NCBI GenBank assembly: GCA_039881045.1
Contig: JAYWVB010000002.1
Coordinates: forward strand, 930,001 to 994,000
DNA: 64,000 bases
Origin: Chaetomium olivaceum
Taxonomy: Eukaryota > Ascomycota > Sordariomycetes > Sordariales > Chaetomiaceae
Direction: 5' to 3'
Part shown: positions 45,650 to 57,616 of the stretch, one piece after another
Position numbering within the stretch: position 1 is the stretch's first letter
Layout: each line of letters opens with the position of its first letter
The notes under the pieces: generated by a model
What the model saw: the letters and a program-made list of their open reading frames with translations, nothing else
What the model was told of the DNA's origin: nothing
Database searches by the model: none
Translations under genes and position numbers: made by a program

Positions 45650-48173
45650 ATGATTTTTAGCAAGGCCTTCGCGGCCGTTGTTACAGCTGCTAGCTTGCTT
45701 GTCCAAGATGCGATAGGTATGCGCCGCCGCTCCTCGGGCACCCCCCCACTGCCATATTGTTCCCATTGTTCCCTAGCTTACAAGGCCCTGTAGCACACTC
45801 CGTGAGACGCAGCCCCTTGTCGTCGGTAGCTCGAGTTGAAGATGCTGTAATACGAACACCATCACACCGAGTACATGCGCACTCGTCCTTCGATGTATCC
45901 TTCGTCATCTCCACCACTCAGCAAAAGGTCCGCCTGTCGCTAGAACCGAACCACGATCTGATCGGCGGGGACGCGACGATCCACTTTCTTGCCGCTGATG
46001 GCTCTGTCCGCCGATCCAAACCCATCGAGAGGCAAGACCACAGGCTATTCAGGGGCGAAAGCTTTATTCAACGAGACGGCGAGTCGGAATGGAAGCATGC
46101 GGGCTGGGGTCGGATCAAGGTGCGCCGCGACGGCAAGGAACCCATTTTTGACGGCGTCTTCACCATTAATGGGAACCACCATCACATTCAGACGAACACT
46201 GCCTACCATCAAACTTCGGTCAGCGGAGACCCGGAGCTTGACGATGCCGAGGACGAGTATATGGTTGTCTGGAGGGATACCGACATCCAATCTCCAGGGC
46301 GCGATGAATTGAAGCGCGATTTGGGCGATGCAGTGACGTGCGGCTCGGACAGTCTTCTACACAACAGGCACGAGAACAACATCGTCTATCGAAGCATGGA
46401 TGAGGCGAGCCCGGACACATCGGCCTGGCAGATCAGCCCAAGGGCGTTGTTCGGGCGCCAAACAGACACGTCTGGTGGTAATGGTGCCGGAGTAAATTTG
46501 CAAAACTCAATCGGCTCGACCGAAGGTTGCCCGACCACAAGGAAGGTTGCTCTGCTCGGCATTGCCACCGACTGTTCCTACACCGAAGCCGGATCAGAGC
46601 AAGCTGTGACGGATAACGTTCTCCAGTTAGTGAACGCGGCCTCGCAACTCTACGAATCCACTTTCAACATCTCGTTAGCGCTCCAGAATCTTACCATTAG
46701 CGATGCCGCGTGTCCGAGCACGCCGCCGCCGTCCGCGCCCTGGAACAGGCCTTGCGACGACGGTACGGATGTCGACGCCCGCCTGAGCCTGTTCTCGCAG
46801 TGGCGAGGGCAGTGGCAAGATACCAATGCCTTCTGGACCCTCTTGTCTACCTGCAGTTCTGGGCCCACGGTCGGTCTGGCATGGCTCGGCGCCGTCTGCC
46901 AGCAAGGGTCGTCGACGCGGGGTAACGAGACGAGTGCGTCCGCCAACGTTGTCGTCCGGACCTCGACAGAGTGGCTGGTGTTTGCCCACGAAACGGGCCA
47001 CACGTTCGGCGCGGTGCACGATTGCGACCCGAGAACATGCAGCGATGGGAGCGTCCAGAGGCAGGAATGCTGCCCGCTAAATACGGGCGTCTGCGACGCC
47101 GATGCGCAGTTCATCATGAACCCCTCGACAGGCAACGGCATCACCCAGTTCTCGCCTTGCAGTATCGGCAACATCTGCAGCTTCCTCGGCCGCAGTCCTA
47201 GCCGATTCAGCTGCCTATCTAGCAACAGCGGCGTGACAACCTTCACGGGTGCCCAGTGTGGCAACGGCATCGTCGAGCACGGCGAGGAGTGCGACTGCGG
47301 CGGCGACGAGAGCTGCGCCAACAACCCCTGCTGTGACCCCGGTACGTGCAAGTACACGACAGGCAGCGTGTGCGACCCGGGCAATGAAGAATGCTGCACC
47401 CCGCAGTGCGGTTTCATGAACAACGGCACCGTCTGCCGGGCCAGCACGGGCTCCTGCGACCCGCAAGAAACCTGCTCAGGCAGGTCCGCCGGCTGCCCCG
47501 CCGATATCAGCGCGCCCGACGGCCAGTCCTGTGGCGACAACGGCCTCCAGTGCGCGTCAGGCCGCTGCACGTCGCGCGACCAGCAGTGCGCGACCTTCAT
47601 GGGCGCCGACACAACCACGTCCTGCTCGTCGTCTGGCTGTGGCCTGTCGTGCCACTCGTCCAAGCTCGGCCCCAACCAGTGCTACGTCCTGAACCAGTAC
47701 TTCCTCGACGGCACCCCCTGCGAAGGCGGGGGGCGCTGCGACAACGGCAACTGCGTCGGCTCCTCCCTCAGCCAGCAGATCCTCGACTGGATCAACAACA
47801 ACAAGCAGATCTCCATCCCCGTCTTCTGTGTTGGCGGCGTCCTCATCTTACTCGTCCTCATCAGCTGCTGCTGGAGCTGCTTCACCCCCGCTCCCGCTCT
47901 CGCAAGGCCGCTGTCTCCCCGCCCCGCGGCGGCTGGGGCGGCAACCCTTACTACGGCGCCCGCGGCGTGCCTAACGGAGGCGGTCCCGGCGGCGGTGGTT
48001 CCGGCGGCAGCGGCGCCCCGCCCATGAGGCCTGGCCCTTCGTATGCGCCCGTGCCGCCGCCGCCCCAGGGTACCGGACCGGACCCCTATTATGGGCATCA
48101 GGGACAGCCGCAGGGGCAGCAGCAGGATATGCGGTGGGAGCCAATGCGCACGCGGAGTTTCCGGTATGCGTGA
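45650..48173 (+). CDS. ADAM-type zinc metalloprotease with disintegrin domain (ADM-B-like), frameshift in the cytosolic tail
   Basis: This is a membrane-anchored reprolysin-type metalloprotease predicted to cut surface proteins. Two exons fit, 45650-45716 and 45785-48173. A signal peptide is seen in MIFSKAFAAVVTAASLLVQDA. A prodomain spans about residues 25-250. The catalytic domain contains the zinc site HETGHTFGAVHDC. The Cys-rich disintegrin domain starts CGNGIVEHGEECDCGG. One transmembrane helix, ISIPVFCVGGVLILLVLISC, comes near residue 710. One C appears lost in a C run near 47890. Without repair the protein ends in an Ala-rich tail. With it, the tail reads RKAAVSPPRGGWGGNPYYG.. to TRSFRYA, a Gly/Pro/Gln-rich cytosolic tail, total 818 residues. 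The acceptor CAAG at 45784 avoids an in-frame stop created by the upstream CTAG. Confidence 0.92.
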
Positions 48174-48802
48174 TCCGGGGGTAGATGATGATACCCAGTG
48201 AGGGGTTTAGTTTGGTTGGGTGGTTTTTTGGGTCACTGTGAATCGGGTTGGGGGGGCTTTCTTTTTGGATATAGAATATGCCTCTCTTTTGGCATGGACT
48301 GGAAACTTGCATAGCCGGCGTTTTTTGGGAGAGGGAAGCTTTGGATTTTGCTTAGCTGGTATGATTACTGCCTTATTCTTGTTGGACTCTTTTGTTGTAT
48401 AGTCTCTTTCTCGGCGTTGAATGTACCTACCGTGTGGACAGCCACGGGGTATATTCTAAATGATGATGACATGTTTCTAAATCGAAGTATATCCGGACTT
48501 ATATCCTGTCGTATACGATGTAGTGTAGCTTGATGGTTTTCGAGGCCTCAGATGGGTGTCAAGAGATGTCACAAAGTACGCAACGTTATCATGGTATGTA
48601 ACACTGCGAAACGCGTCACTCGGGGCTAGCTGCTGGGAAGAGAATGCCTTTGCTCGCTGGATTCATCATTGTCATGTCATATCTCTGCTCTCTTTCTTGG
48701 AGGTTTCATCTGGTTCTCCTCCCTTCATCAGCCTCGAAATGAATGTTTGCAATTGCTGACGCTGAATATCCACCCATCCCTCGCGCAATCTTCTTCGACC
48801 CC

Positions 48803-50303
48803 CTAATTTACCTCCACACTCATCCGATTCACGACGGCTTTGGCCCTCCTCCTCCGTTCCTTCGGCAAGGGGCTAAGGGAGGCCGCTCGAGGTAGCTGCC
48901 CGTGCTGTATGAACATCTCTCCAACGCTTTCCGGAAACAACAGACCCAGCTCAGACGGCGGGTTGGACCACGACGGAGTTGATTGCTCACACCATGGTGA
49001 GATTGGCTGTTTGTACCGGCGTGAGCTCTCAAATCTGGTCCCCTCCAGCGCATGTGGTTGTGTCTTCAGCTGTAGGTATGGCAGAACGCTTTTCCCCGTT
49101 GGCCCGCTTGTCACCAAAAGGAGCTGTACGCTGCGGGCAATATTCCATATGACTAGGATGAACGTCTGGAGAGGGCCGTTCAGCAGTCTGCGCGTGACCT
49201 TGGTGACAATTTGGGCCGACTCGTAGCTTAAGTACAGTACTAGCCAGGTCGCGAATAGCCAGGACAGCATGGCAATGCCGGCGAAGGTGAGGGGACAGAA
49301 AAGAAAGCTGACGATCCATAACATCCACCAAGTCTTTGGGGTAATGGTGATGGTTTTCCCCATGCTGTCGGCTTTTGAGTAAAGCTCTCTGCAGGTGGGA
49401 CTTGTGTAAGGCCGCGTGGAAGAAGTCCCGTGCGTCGCATATGAGACGGCCTAAGAAGACAATCGTGGAGCTCTCGGTTCGGAAGAGCTGATTCTTGCCA
49501 AAGTTAATAGCGAAAGACTTCGCCGTTGCTCGAATATAGAGGCCGGGGACGAGGTCCCACATCCGGGGAATAGGACGATACATAATAAGCTGATGTTGGT
49601 TGATGGGGATTCTATGTAAATAAGCCGGTACCGGGTCGTGGGGGGGGCCTGCTCCAGGCCTGTGGTTGTTTGGGGAATGATGATGTTTCAGCGGGAGTGT
49701 AAGAGAGAGTTGAATGCGCGGTGGCGTGCATTACTTATTCCTGGTCGTAACCGCAAAGCATTTTTGTGAAGTGTAGACGAGCAGCTGCGATGCTCTAGAC
49801 GGGATATTAACATGACATTTGGTTGGGCTTGGGGAAGGTGGAACACTCACCTCGCCTGTGGACTGGGCGTGCATCATGAGCAGCTCCGGGTTGTCGAGGA
49901 ACGCGATAGCCTTCTTTCGGCTTTCAACCCGAGAGAAGTCTTCCTTCTCGACGCTAGGGTGGAAGGAAGAAGTTAGCAAGAGAGGGTCCGCATGAACGAT
50001 GCAGGAGAAGCTCGCTCACCGGCCGCTGCCGAGCCGTAACTTTGTCCCGGAACCCGACTCGCGCCCACTGAGATTGCCACCATCGGAGCCGTCTCCAGAT
50101 TGGTATGGATCTTTGCCCCTGGCCTGACGGTCTCTCATTTGGCAGGTAAAGCTGTCATCCACGTTTGAAGACGATGCTGGCGAGCCAGGGCTTGCGAAGG
50201 ACTGGCTGAACTGGCTCCTTCCCGCGACTGACCCCGGATTTGGAAACCCATACATCATTGAGCCCGAGGCATTGCCGGAAGACGCATTGGGGGTAGCCGG
50301 CAT
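48803..50303 (-). CDS. Unidentified membrane protein
   Basis: I do not recognise the family. Three exons fit: 50020-50303, 49851-49953 and 48803-49589. The N-terminal third is Ser/Gly-rich and probably disordered (MPATPNASSGNASGSMMYGFPNPG..). The middle carries a charged VEKEDFSRVESRKKAIAFLD segment, then LIMYRPIPRMWDLVPGLYIRATAKSF. Two hydrophobic stretches follow, WWMLWIVSFLFCPLTFAGIA with MLSWLFATWLVLYLSY, and LQTFILVIWNIARSVQLLL. The tail ends in KERRRRAKAVVNRMSVEVN. The frame changes at a four-G run near 49363: one extra G or two lost bases. If one G is extra, the protein has 390 residues. Clean splice phases support a real gene. A mitochondrial or ER membrane location is possible. Confidence 0.65.
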
Positions 50304-50813
50304 GATGACAATCTCCCGTACGTTATATTCAAATTCAGTTCGGATTTACTAACGTTAAAGGTGTTAATGTGGAGGGAAACCGAAGTTCTAGTTGCTGAGA
50401 GTTGCCTTGGGTTGAACGGGCTGAAGATGGAAGGAGGTGGGGCCGGCCTTTTAACCACCAAGAAAACGCCACGCCGCACCACCTAGCTGACGCAGGAACA
50501 TATCAATGCTAGAAACAGTGAGAAGTCAACTGACAGTCCGAAGATTGCTAGTCTCCGCCCGTGAGGCTTTGCCATAAGTTGGCTACTTCGTACAGTCGTC
50601 CGGAATTATGGGTATATAACTAGATTGACCGCGGTCGTACTTATTGCAATGAGTTTCCTTGGTCGGACGCGCGGTTGGTGACATCCCGTCATTCTGTTAA
50701 GCAGAGTGTCGAGAAGGCTTGATCAATGAATCGGTTGTTGGTTTCTCGATAAGATAAAAAAATAACTGAGCGTTCTCCCGTAGCAGTTCAACAACCTCCT
50801 ATCCCTAAGAGCA
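50304..50813. other. Short intergenic region
   Basis: It separates two unknown genes on the same strand. Nothing beyond possible promoter sequence for the 48.8-50.3 kb gene is seen. Confidence 0.5.
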
Positions 50814-51423
50814 TCAACTCTCCACAGCCAGCGCCTTCGCCCCAACCAACTTGGCATCCTTCCCTTTCCCCTCGGTCGTGACCACCCAATACTCCGCCTT
50901 CACACCCTCTCTCCCGACCCTGTACACCCGCACATCATTCCCCTGGCCGGCCTCCCTCACGGCGTCCAAAACCTCCCCATACTGCCCATTCGGGTCCCAG
51001 TCCGCCGGGTCCATAATCTGCACGTCCGCATTCTTAGGATCCCAATGCTGAATCAGTCCAGCAAACTCCTCTGCCACACATCATCAGGTTAGCAATCTTG
51101 ACCTCCCAACGAACAAGCTAGCGCCAACAAGTCAAGAGAAGGAAAGAAAGAAAACAACCTACCCTCATCAGGCAAGCCCTCCCCGCCTCATCCCACGCCA
51201 GCGCAACCGCCTCAAACGGCTCGTCCGCGTCCGAGGTATAGTACACCCCATCACCACCACCATGACGCCCAACCAACTTCGCAATTGCCGCCGGCACCTC
51301 CACGCCGTCCTCCGTCGCCCTAAACGCAGGGTGCTTCTGCGGCGTGCTGTTCCCGGTCGCGACGCCCGCCGCGGGGTCCTCGTTGGCCTTGTTCAGGAAG
51401 GCCATGTAATCTTGGTCTGACAT
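50814..51423 (-). CDS. Conserved-looking small protein of unknown function
   Basis: Exons 51163-51423 and 50814-51068 give 516 nt and 171 residues from MSDQDYMAFLNKANEDPAAG. The frame also stays open upstream to a Met at 51702, which would add an Arg/Ser-rich, mitochondrial-presequence-like N-terminus (MVAILCRRLSRSLLPRQPQR). I prefer the inner start because sequence character changes there. The body is a compact mixed fold with VYYTSDADEPFEAVALAWDE, IQHWDPKNADVQIMDP and DVRVYRVGREGVKAEYWVVTTEG. I know of no function. Clean splicing and intact frame support a real gene. Confidence 0.65.
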
Positions 51424-51702
51424 GGCTGCGGCTGCTGTTGTTGTGAACGACGACGATTGTCTTGGTATAGGGGAGGACGCCAGTTGCGGTCTTGAGTGGT
51501 AGATGCTCGCGGTATTCGGGGTTCGAGAGAGACGGCTTGTTTGCTGTTTAGAAGAGTAGGGAGGTGGTGTAGTTTTTGAGGACGAGAAATCGCAAATGTG
51601 TCTGCTAGATAAGGGAAGTGACGCCCGGTGGGTTTCTATTGATCGTTGTGGCTGTCGGGGCAAGAGCGACCGAGAAAGGCGACGACAAAGAATCGCGACC
51701 AT

Positions 51703-52065
51703 TTTGGAGGGGTCCTCAAGATGCGATGCGCAAGTTGGGGGACGATGATGTAACCTCCTTGCTCTGCCATGCAGCGCCGGCGGGGCAGCCCACCCACACT
51801 ACCAATTGGACGAACAGACCACAAAAAGCGCATCAGATCAAGCCGGATATCAAACAGTTTGGCAGCGTTTCTTCAACAATACGGCGGAATTTATCACAGA
51901 GCAGCTGTCAATGGCAATTGGTTCATTTTCCCATTCCTCTCCCCACGCAGCCTTTTACTAAGCTGAAAATGCTAGGTAGAATTCCATACCCCAACCCAAA
52001 GAGCAATGAGACCGTGACACCAATGCCATTGTAAACCGATAAAATCAAAAAGAAACCGACACGCC
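51703..52065. other. Short intergenic region
   Basis: It contains the promoter side of the small unknown gene and the 3' flank of RPL3. No further features are seen. Confidence 0.5.
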
Positions 52066-53674
52066 TTATGCGGCGACAGCCAGATCCTTCTTGAGCGTGC
52101 CCTGGTACTGCTTCTTCTCGGCAGGGGTCTGGAAAGCACCGTGACCGAACTCGGACGAGGTGTCGATCCATTTGAGCTCGACCTTCTCGAGCGCCCTCCG
52201 CGAGGTGTGGATGAACATCGACTTGCGGAGAGTCATGACCCGCTTCTTGACGCCAGGAACCGAGCCCTTGACCATGACGAAGTCGTTGTTGACCTCGCCG
52301 TAGCGAACGAAGCCACCCAGACTGTGCAATTTGTTAGCAATGTTCTATGCTTTTTGCAACATGACGTTGAACTGGATGTAACATACGGAGTGATCTTCTT
52401 CTTGGTGACATCGATCTCGGTGGCAGCGCTGTCGTCGGCGTCGGCCTTGCCGATGCGGTAAACCTTGTGGTTGACCGAGGTACGGTGGTGGTAACCCATC
52501 TGACCAGCACGGGCAACCGTCCACTGGACGTGGGAAGGATGCCAGGCACCGATACAGGCGACCTTGCGGAGACCCTTGTGAGTCTTACGCGGGAGCTTCT
52601 TGGTGCCCCAACGAGCGGTGACACCGGAGAAACCGTGACCCTTGGTGACGGCGATGACGTCGATCATCTCGTCCTTCTCGAAGATGGAGTCGACCGAGAC
52701 GGGCTTCTCGAAGAGGCCGTGGCCGAACTCCACCTTGTCAGCGACGGAGCCGCCGTTGATCTGGATCTCCATAAGGTGGGCCTTCTTCTGCTTGAGGGGA
52801 GTCTTGCGGATCTGGGTGTGCGCAAGGACACGGACGACGGTGCAGTACTTCTTGATGCGCTCGAGCTCGCGGGTGATGGACGCGCCGCTGTTCTCGGAGT
52901 GCTTCTTGGCGTACTTGGTAAAGGCCTTCTTCTTGCTCTTGTACCAGTTCTTGTAGAAGCGGCGCTTGACCTCGTCGCTCAAGTGCTCAGCCCAGACAGT
53001 GGTGAGCGAGCGCAGGCCGCGGGGAGTCTCGATGTACTATATTGTGTTAGACAATCGACCTCCTCTTCATCCTCGGCCGGACAGCAATGACTTACGCCAA
53101 CCAGACCCACAACCATCATCTATAAAAGATGTTAGCCATTGACACAAAAAGAGCCAAGCGGGCTGAGTTGCGCGTACAGGTGGGGTATCAATGATTGTCA
53201 CAGCCTCCACGACCTCCTTCTTGTGAGCCTTCGCACCCGGGCGGTCGAGGTCGCGGACGATCGTGGTCATGCCGGCCTTGTAGCCCATCGTGGCCGTCAG
53301 GTGGACGGGCTTCTTGGCGTCATCCTTGGGGAAGCTATCATCGCACCGACCGTCAGCTTCGGTCTTCCAAGAACATGCCACTCTCCAAAACTCGAGACTG
53401 GAATTGCGATTTCCACTTACGACTTGACCTTTCCTCTGTGGCGGGCAGCGCGCTTCCGCGGCAGGTACGCCAGCGAACCGTGGCGAGGGGCCTCGTACTC
53501 TGCATGACCAGTCAGTTTCGGTTGGAGAAAAAAAAAAACAAAGGTTCGAGTTGTCGGGGCTCGGAAAGTCGCAATGCTCGATCTCGTTCGTCGCCGGGTA
53601 GCGCAAGATTTTCTAGCATTGAAAATGAAAAGCCTAGGGGAGGCGTTGAGGGCCTACTCACTCCGGTGAGACAT
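52066..53674 (-). CDS. rpl3: Ribosomal protein L3 (uL3), cytosolic large subunit
   Basis: uL3 sits near the peptidyl transferase centre of the 60S subunit. Six exons fit: 53662-53674, 53421-53499, 53178-53334, 53096-53119, 52387-53036 and 52066-52321. They total 1179 nt and 392 residues, within a few residues of the yeast Rpl3 length. The first exon is 13 nt and exon 4 is 24 nt. Hallmarks are MSHRKYEAPRHGSLAYLPRKRA, the loop around WGTKKLPRKTHKGLRKVACIGAWHP with the His that is methylated in yeast uL3 near WHPSHV, the QMGYHHRTSVNHKVYRIG block and the C-terminal FGHGAFQTPAEKKQYQG. No frameshift is present. A CACGTG palindrome and a CCCTAA element lie about 140-210 bp upstream. Confidence 0.97.
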
Positions 53675-53813
53675 GATTGCTGATGTCTGCGGTTGGCGTG
53701 ATGTTTGGTCAAAGAATCCCCCAGGTCCAGCTACGAAAGAAAAAAAAGGCTAGAATTTGGTGTTGGATTTTTGTGCGAGATGGAGCTCGGCGCTCGGGCC
53801 AATTGGAGCGGAG

Positions 53814-53819
53814 CCCTAA
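53814..53819. promoter_or_regulatory. CCCTAA motif upstream of RPL3
   Basis: A telomere-repeat-like CCCTAA lies about 140 bp upstream of the RPL3 start codon. Such motifs bind Tbf1 in ribosomal protein promoters of several ascomycetes. The assignment here is by motif and position only. Confidence 0.35.
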
Positions 53820-53871
53820 CTTGGGTTTGCAGCTGGGAGTGGATTCAACCGCAGATTTCTGAATTGCGCGG

Positions 53872-53881
53872 GTCACGTGAC
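53872..53881. promoter_or_regulatory. CACGTG palindrome (Cbf1-type E-box)
   Basis: GTCACGTGAC is a perfect 10-bp palindrome about 200 bp upstream of RPL3. CACGTG is the Cbf1 site, used in ribosomal protein promoters of several ascomycete yeasts. Its use here is inferred. Confidence 0.4.
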
Positions 53882-54548
53882 AGCACATCTCTTCCTGAAC
53901 TTGACGACGAGGATCACGCCGGGGAAAATGGGTAAGGTCTGCGTGCTCCCAGGCACTGCAGATTCATAACATGAAAGCTTTTTTAGGCAATTCATCAATC
54001 TTGTAACTTTACTGCCTTCAGGCTTCAGTTCTCTACGGATATCATATTCCTGATGATGTAGAGTGTAGTACGGCTCGGCCATGTAGAAGTAAGGTACCTT
54101 AGGTATTGTGATGAATAACTGAAGCTACATCAAAGTACATGATGTCGAAAAAACGATTTTCCCCACAAACCCATGCTGTCGACGATAGTCCATCATCCCA
54201 TGCGACCATGCGTAGCCGGCTAGTAAAAGACGTGATACGGCATTGACTACTGGGACTATCAGCCCCCCGACAAAACCTTGAACCACCACCATGTATCGCT
54301 TTGAAAAGGCATTAACAAAAAGGAAAAATAAAAAAGAGAACACCTCCGGTAGGTCGACGAAGGCCATCATTGTCGGAAAGGCCAGAGTTGCGTGAGCGTG
54401 ACCTGATATAAACCTTCGAACGGAAGAAATGGCAGCTCAGAAAACATCCAGAAAGTCGTCACATATCATCCCGTCAACAGAAGTTGGAGAGGGGTAGATG
54501 TCAGGCTATCCAGCTTGGTCAGAGTGCGTGTGTTCGCGCCAGCCACGC

Positions 54549-57500
54549 TTAGTTGCCATTCATAGTCGCAGTTGTAGGCGTTCCATTCTTGATCTCGGCC
54601 GCCGCTGCGGAACCCGAACCTGGGGCAGGGCCCGAAACAATGCCCGCCTTCTTGTCTTCCTCCCCACTGTCGTCGTAGTTTTCATCCACATCCATCGTGC
54701 GGGCAGCCCTCTCAGGCTCGCTGGCAATGGGAGGATGGGCAGCAGGTGGGTGCTCCATCCGCCTCTCCTCAGGCACCGACTGGTATTCCTTCTTAGCTGG
54801 CCCAGGCTGCGGGCCGGGTGCTTCATGCATGAGACCCTGCATAGACGACGGACCCTGTTGCATAGGTGGCAGATGAGCAGAAACTGAGTGCGACTGTGGG
54901 TGGTGGGCGGCTTCGGACGGATGGTATCCTTCGTTGCCATGACGCTGTTCATCGGCGCGACGCATATCGTCAGCCCGACGTTGCTCTTCGGCCCGCCGAG
55001 CATCCTCCATGCGACGCTCCTCAAAGCGCCTAACCTCCGATGAATTACGGCGGTAGGGTTCGAGGCGGGGCGATGTGGAAGGGCGACGATGACGGATATC
55101 CTCCATGCGCGCCCGGGTTTCTTCAGTCGAGGGCTTCTTTGCTTCCCGGTCATCCTCCCACTCGCGCATCCTCTTCGGGCCAACCGAAGGCGGACGAGGA
55201 TCGTGCTCCCGATGAAGAGCAGCATCGGCAGACATGCCAGGCTGCGGCGGAAGAGGTACACCAGGCTCAGGGCCATGGGGACCTGCCTGATCGGGATGCG
55301 CCGAGTACGGTGGCTGATGCTGAGGATAGGCGGACTTAGGCGACGGCATACGATTCTCATGCATGGGTGGCCGCCCGTCATTTCGAGGGCTAGGGTTGCG
55401 ATACGGCATCAAGGGATTCGCCGAGTTTCCACTGGGGCCAGGCCCTGAGCTAGGTTGGAGCACCGCGACCGGGGTGTGCCCACCATAGTTCGGGTTCCTA
55501 ATACGAGGGGGTTGGGATCCCGGAGGAGGCTGTCGGGGTTGTTGAGCTTGCTGAACCTGCTGTTGCTGCGGCGGCGGAGGCGGCGGGGGTGCTGGGTAGT
55601 GGGCTGGAGGTGGTGATGGGCCCCGTCTGAGTGGCTCGGGTACCCTGTTGGCGTCCTGGTACGGCCTCATTTGCTGCTCCGGCTGGGGGCTGGGTGGTCG
55701 TTGACCGGGTCCACCTTGCCCGCGAAAGGGTTCACGGTCGGCGGCGTAGGGGTTCCGTGGCTGTGGTGGAGGGTTTATATCAGAGATCCTACCCGCCCAC
55801 GAGTTCGGTCCAGGGCCTGGAGGGCCGCCGTTAGCCATCGCTTGTGGCGGTTGCGGCGGCGCACCGGAGCCCGAGCCGGCCCATTGCGGTCCCGGGGGTC
55901 CAACGGCGCCAGCCGCCTGGTAAGCCTGAGGATGAACATCGGTGGGACCCGGCGCGGCGCCACTGGTTTGTCCGTTGCGGAGCAGCTGCAGTCGGGTTTT
56001 GATATGGGGGTTCGAGGGGTCCAATTCCGCCGCACGCTGGTACGCGTCGAGGGCATCGGCGATTTGGTTGTTGCACGATTCATACTAACGGCCCAAAGTC
56101 AGCATGTAAAACAAGACACACAAGGGGATATTATGCTTACCAAGGTACCAAGGTCGTACCACACTTCCGAAATCCATGGATTAAGGCGGATTGCGCGTGA
56201 GTAAGCATCGAGGGCATCACGGTACTGGTTGATCTGATAATATAGAACACCAATGGAGCACCAAAACGTGGGGTTTCGGCCATCGCGATACACGGCTTGC
56301 TGATATGCCTCGTATGCCTTGGGGTACTTCTGCATCTGCATGTAACAGCGGCCGAGAAGGTACCAGCTTTGGGCATCAGAGTTATCTACCGAATGTTAAC
56401 ACACCGTGCCATCGCGACGGTAAAGGGCGAGAAATTAAGTGACCCACCAGCTGCGACTGACTTCTCCAGGTATTCGATAGCTCGCTCCTGGCTGTCAAAA
56501 TGCTGGCTCTGCGTGTGATGGAGCCAGCCTAACTGCTGCAGGACCTTGGCGTGGTTGGGGTCACGGTCGAGGACGCGGTGGTAAGCCACCTTCGCATTTT
56601 CAAACTAGCAAGCGTTAGAACCAGACATAGAGGCGCAGCCACTGCCAACACATACGTCTTTCTGTTGCTCATGAACGTGGCCAATCTGAAACCAGATATC
56701 CTCTTCCGTGAGCGGCGTCGGCGGCGAGTTCACGATGTACTTGAAACACTGCGGGGGGTCGGGTCAGCAACTTGCGATCACTTTCGAGATTGTGCTTAGC
56801 GGCGTACCTCGAGTGACTCGTTGTACTTTTGCTGCTGTTTGTAAATAATGCCTAGTCGGAAGTAGATCTCGTGGGCCTTGTCAAAGTCTGGCTGCATCTT
56901 CATAACTTCGGCGAATGCGTCCTCGGCATGGTCTAGCGACCCATACCTGTCGTAGAGGATGCCAATGCCGTACCAAAGTCGGGGTTCCTATCATGTGTTT
57001 CGTGTGAGGATTCCAGCCAGCAACAAGCTGAGAGGGGTAACAAACCTTTGGGTTTGGTAGGTGGACCAAAGCTGTTTGATATGCGTTGTAGGCTTGTTGC
57101 AGGTCGTCCATCATCAAGTAACAATGTCCTAGTCAACCCCGTTAGCAAACGGCCAGCGGGCCTAAAGTTTAGCGCACGTACCGAGACAACCCCACGCGTC
57201 TCCGTTTCTTTCGTCGAGCTTTAAGATGGCATTTAGATACTCGGCAGCCTTGGGAAAGTCTTCGCGTGTTCGCAGGACGGAGCTCATGGCGTTCATGGCT
57301 GGGATCGAGTTGGGATTGGTTCGGATGGCGCGCTCGTACGAAGCCATCGCGTCGTCAAGGTTGCCCATCTGTTCAGCAAGGCCACCTGAAATGGGGTGTT
57401 AGCTACTTACGGTCGACCTCTGGTCAACGCGCGGTGTGCGCGATTACGGGGTCAGGGGAGCGCATTACCTAATTGGATCCAGATGCCCTCGGTCTGTTGA

Positions 57501-57616
57501 AGGAGCATCTGGCGCGACGAGGAGAAGGACTGTTGCGGGACGGGCGCCCGCGCTGGACCTGGCGGCCCATGATGCATCTGCATTTGCATCGGAGGCGAAG
57601 GATGATGGCTTGCCAT
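54549..57616 (-). CDS. ssn6: General transcriptional corepressor Ssn6/Cyc8 (RcmA-like), TPR protein
   Basis: Ssn6 joins Tup1 in a nuclear corepressor recruited by DNA-binding repressors. Eight exons fit: 57469-57616, 57182-57385, 57046-57128, 56808-56987, 56656-56748, 56448-56604, 56141-56385 and 54549-56084. They total 2646 nt and 881 residues with no frameshift. The first 30 residues are Met/His/Pro/Gln-rich. About ten tetratricopeptide repeats follow to residue 400, for example LDDAMASYERAIRTNPNSIPA, LWYGIGILYDRYGSLDHAED, WFQIGHVHEQQKDFENAKVA, WYLLGRCYMQMQKYPKAYEA and FWCSIGVLYYQINQYRDALD. The remaining half is Pro/Gln-rich and disordered with a PPPPPPPQQQQ tract and an Arg/Glu-rich segment (RRFEERRMEDARRAEEQRR), ending TPTTATMNGN. 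The upstream 5 kb is free of other genes. Confidence 0.96.

Larger units (their letters stand above)
53675..54548. other. RPL3 promoter and Ssn6 3' flank
   Basis: The first 200 bp upstream of RPL3 hold the E-box and CCCTAA motifs listed separately. The rest is AT-richer Ssn6 3' UTR with no other gene. Confidence 0.5.

Noticed and set aside
46650..47675. 341-codon antisense ORF over the ADAM gene
   Set aside because: No domain, and the sense strand is clearly coding.
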